From the NCBI GenBank assembly GCA_025456145.1, contig JALOLD010000001.1, forward strand, positions 62,001 to 126,000: DNA of 64,000 nt. The letters run 5' to 3'. Both the position numbers and the translations under genes were made by a program. The DNA comes from Thermoanaerobaculales bacterium. GTDB lineage: Bacteria > Acidobacteriota > Thermoanaerobaculia > Thermoanaerobaculales > Sulfomarinibacteraceae. Shown one piece after another: positions 62,959 to 64,000 of the stretch. The notes beneath the pieces were generated by a model, which worked only from the letters and a program-made list of their open reading frames with translations, ran no database searches and was not told where the DNA came from. The stretch's first letter is position 1; the number at the start of each line of letters is the position of its first letter.

Positions 62959-63626
62959 CCGACCGGGTCCGGGAGCTTCTCTCCAGCGTCGAGCTGTTCG
63001 CCGAGCTCAACGACTCGGAGCTCGACGAGCTGACCGGTCTCGCCCAGGTCCGCAAGCTCGAAAAGGACACCACGATCTTCCACGCCGGCGACCCGGCGGA
63101 CGCGGTGTTCGTCATCGCGAGCGGCCGGGTCAAGGTCGTGATCACCTCGTCCGACGGCAAGGAGTTCATCCTCACGGTGCTCGGGCCCGGCCAGGTGTTC
63201 GGCGAGATGGCGCTGCTCGAGTCGGCGCCGAGATCCGCCTCGGTCGTCACGCTGAGCGCCGTCGAGGTCCTCGCCATGAGCCGGGCCGACTTCCAGCGGC
63301 TGCTCGACTCGAGCCCCCGGATCTCGCAACGGCTGATGGCGATCCTGTCGCGCAGGCTGCGCCGGGCCAACGCCAAGATGGAGTCGCTCGCCTACATGGA
63401 CGTCGCCGGCCGGCTGGCCCGCTATCTGCTCGACCTGGCCCGCGACCACGGCCAGCGTCTGGGCAACGGCTGGGTGGTGGTGCGGCGCCCGACCCACTCC
63501 GACATCGCCCACTCGATCGGCACGAGCCGCGAGACCGTGTCCCGGCTCATCAACGAGTTCGAGGAAGGCTTCGGGCTCGTCAACAAGGGCAAGTTCACCT
63601 ACATCCGCGAGAACCTGCTCGAGTAG
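62955..63626 (+). CDS. Crp/Fnr family transcription regulator
   Basis: 223-residue regulator. Residues about 10-120 form a cyclic-nucleotide-binding-type barrel: FHAGDPADAVFVIASGRVKV, ILTVLGPGQVFGEMALLESA and RSASVVTLSAVEVLAMSR. A winged helix-turn-helix (residues about 150-215) has DIAHSIGTSRETVSRLINEF, the DNA-recognition helix. There is no Fnr-type cysteine set at the N-terminus, so cAMP or a related nucleotide is more likely than an iron-sulfur cluster. ATG 62955 overlaps the TPR protein stop (ATGA). It is the last gene of the operon. Confidence 0.9.
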   Translation: MTDRVRELLSSVELFAELNDSELDELTGLAQVRKLEKDTTIFHAGDPADAVFVIASGRVKVVITSSDGKEFILTVLGPGQVFGEMALLESAPRSASVVTLSAVEVLAMSRADFQRLLDSSPRISQRLMAILSRRLRRANAKMESLAYMDVAGRLARYLLDLARDHGQRLGNGWVVVRRPTHSDIAHSIGTSRETVSRLINEFEEGFGLVNKGKFTYIRENLLE

Positions 63627-63635
63627 CCCGGGTCG

Positions 63636-64000
63636 TCAGCCCCGATGCCAGACCGTGCCGTGGGGGGTGTCCTCGAGGATGATGCCCCGGGCGGCGAGCT
63701 CGTCCCGGATGGCGTCGGCGCGCGCGAAGTCGCGGGCGGCTCGGGCGGCGGCGCGCTGGCCGATCAGGGCGTCGATCTCGGCGTCGGCGTCGGTTGCCCG
63801 CCGCTCGGGAAAGACCGCGAGCACCGAGTCGGCGTCGGCGAACCCGGCGCGGACCGCCGCCGCGGCGGCGGCGCTGATTCCGCCGCCGTCGAGCGCGGTG
63901 TTGACGCGGCGCAGCAGGTCGTGGAGCGCCGCGACGGCCCGGGCGGTGTTGAGGTCGTCGGCCAGGGCGTCGCGGAAGTCGCGCTGGAACTCGCGGGCGC
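63636..64000 (-). CDS. cysS: Cysteinyl-tRNA synthetase, 5' part cut by window edge
   Basis: C-terminal 121 residues of the enzyme that charges tRNA-Cys. The anticodon-binding end is recognisable: FRDALADDLNTARAVAALHD, then NTALDGG and the short tail RDFARADAIRDELAARGIIL followed by EDTPHGTVWHRG, which closely matches the CysRS end. The gene runs off the right edge, so the catalytic HIGH and KMSKS regions are not seen. It is convergent with the Crp/Fnr gene with nine bases between the stops. Confidence 0.9.
   Translation of the reverse strand, partial: AREFQRDFRDALADDLNTARAVAALHDLLRRVNTALDGGGISAAAAAAVRAGFADADSVLAVFPERRATDADAEIDALIGQRAAARAARDFARADAIRDELAARGIILEDTPHGTVWHRG

Overview
The window is one continuous, very GC-rich (about 70 %) stretch of a Gram-negative bacterial chromosome with short intergenic gaps, many 4-base ATGA/GTGA/TTGA gene overlaps, frequent GTG and TTG starts, and clear Shine-Dalgarno sites. 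Lipoproteins, periplasmic c-type cytochromes, large secreted proteases, an O-antigen-ligase-like protein, Hfq and Hsp33 fit a diderm. The secreted-protein style (a DGFESG tail on a C10 protease, a PVELQRFTVE end on another protein, a long FN3-bearing subtilase) suggests Acidobacteriota, perhaps the Thermoanaerobaculia; this is an inference, because no rRNA or other phylogenetic marker was compared. No rRNA, tRNA, CRISPR array, insertion sequence or prophage was found.

Layout. 0-5 kb (minus): a coupled run of two glycosyltransferases, a methyltransferase, a lipoate-ligase-like protein and the start of pdhA. Diverging from it (plus) is a PIG-L deacetylase/GT2 fusion, so 2-7 kb looks like a glycan assembly locus. 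7-11 kb: a POT peptide transporter and an O-antigen-ligase-like membrane protein. 11-23 kb: secreted proteins of unknown role, a 1528-residue subtilase, thiol peroxidase, a Ca2+/Na+ exchanger-like protein, a zinc metallopeptidase and several small envelope proteins. 23.5-28 kb: a sigma-54 activator with a degenerate receiver, convergent with a four-gene envelope operon (DUF4398-like lipoprotein, two L,D-transpeptidases, an unknown secreted protein). 28-31 kb: an alpha/beta hydrolase-like protein, a secreted partner and a hydroxylaminobenzene-mutase-like membrane protein. 31-36 kb: a secreted protein, a transglutaminase/TPR protein, an S9 peptidase of visibly lower GC and a decayed XRE regulator. 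36-41 kb: metallophosphoesterase, trkH, trkA and a KinB-like sensor that lacks a kinase. 41-46 kb: a racemase-family protein, a beta-propeller protein, a C10 protease and a cytochrome c'/dihaem cytochrome pair. 46-53.5 kb: hslO, then a hybrid histidine kinase and a MacAB-like export operon with two permeases. 53.5-64 kb: a secreted protein with two FGE-sulfatase-like domains, then a plus-strand operon (unknown gene, RumA-type methyltransferase, comEC, miaA, hfq, TPR protein, Crp/Fnr regulator), and the 3' part of cysS at the edge.

The best candidates for undescribed systems are the TrkH-TrkA-sensor operon at 35.7-39.5 kb, the L,D-transpeptidase envelope operon at 24.9-28.1 kb, and the deacetylase/glycosyltransferase locus at 2.3-6.8 kb. 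These are proposals from gene content and coupling, not demonstrated functions.
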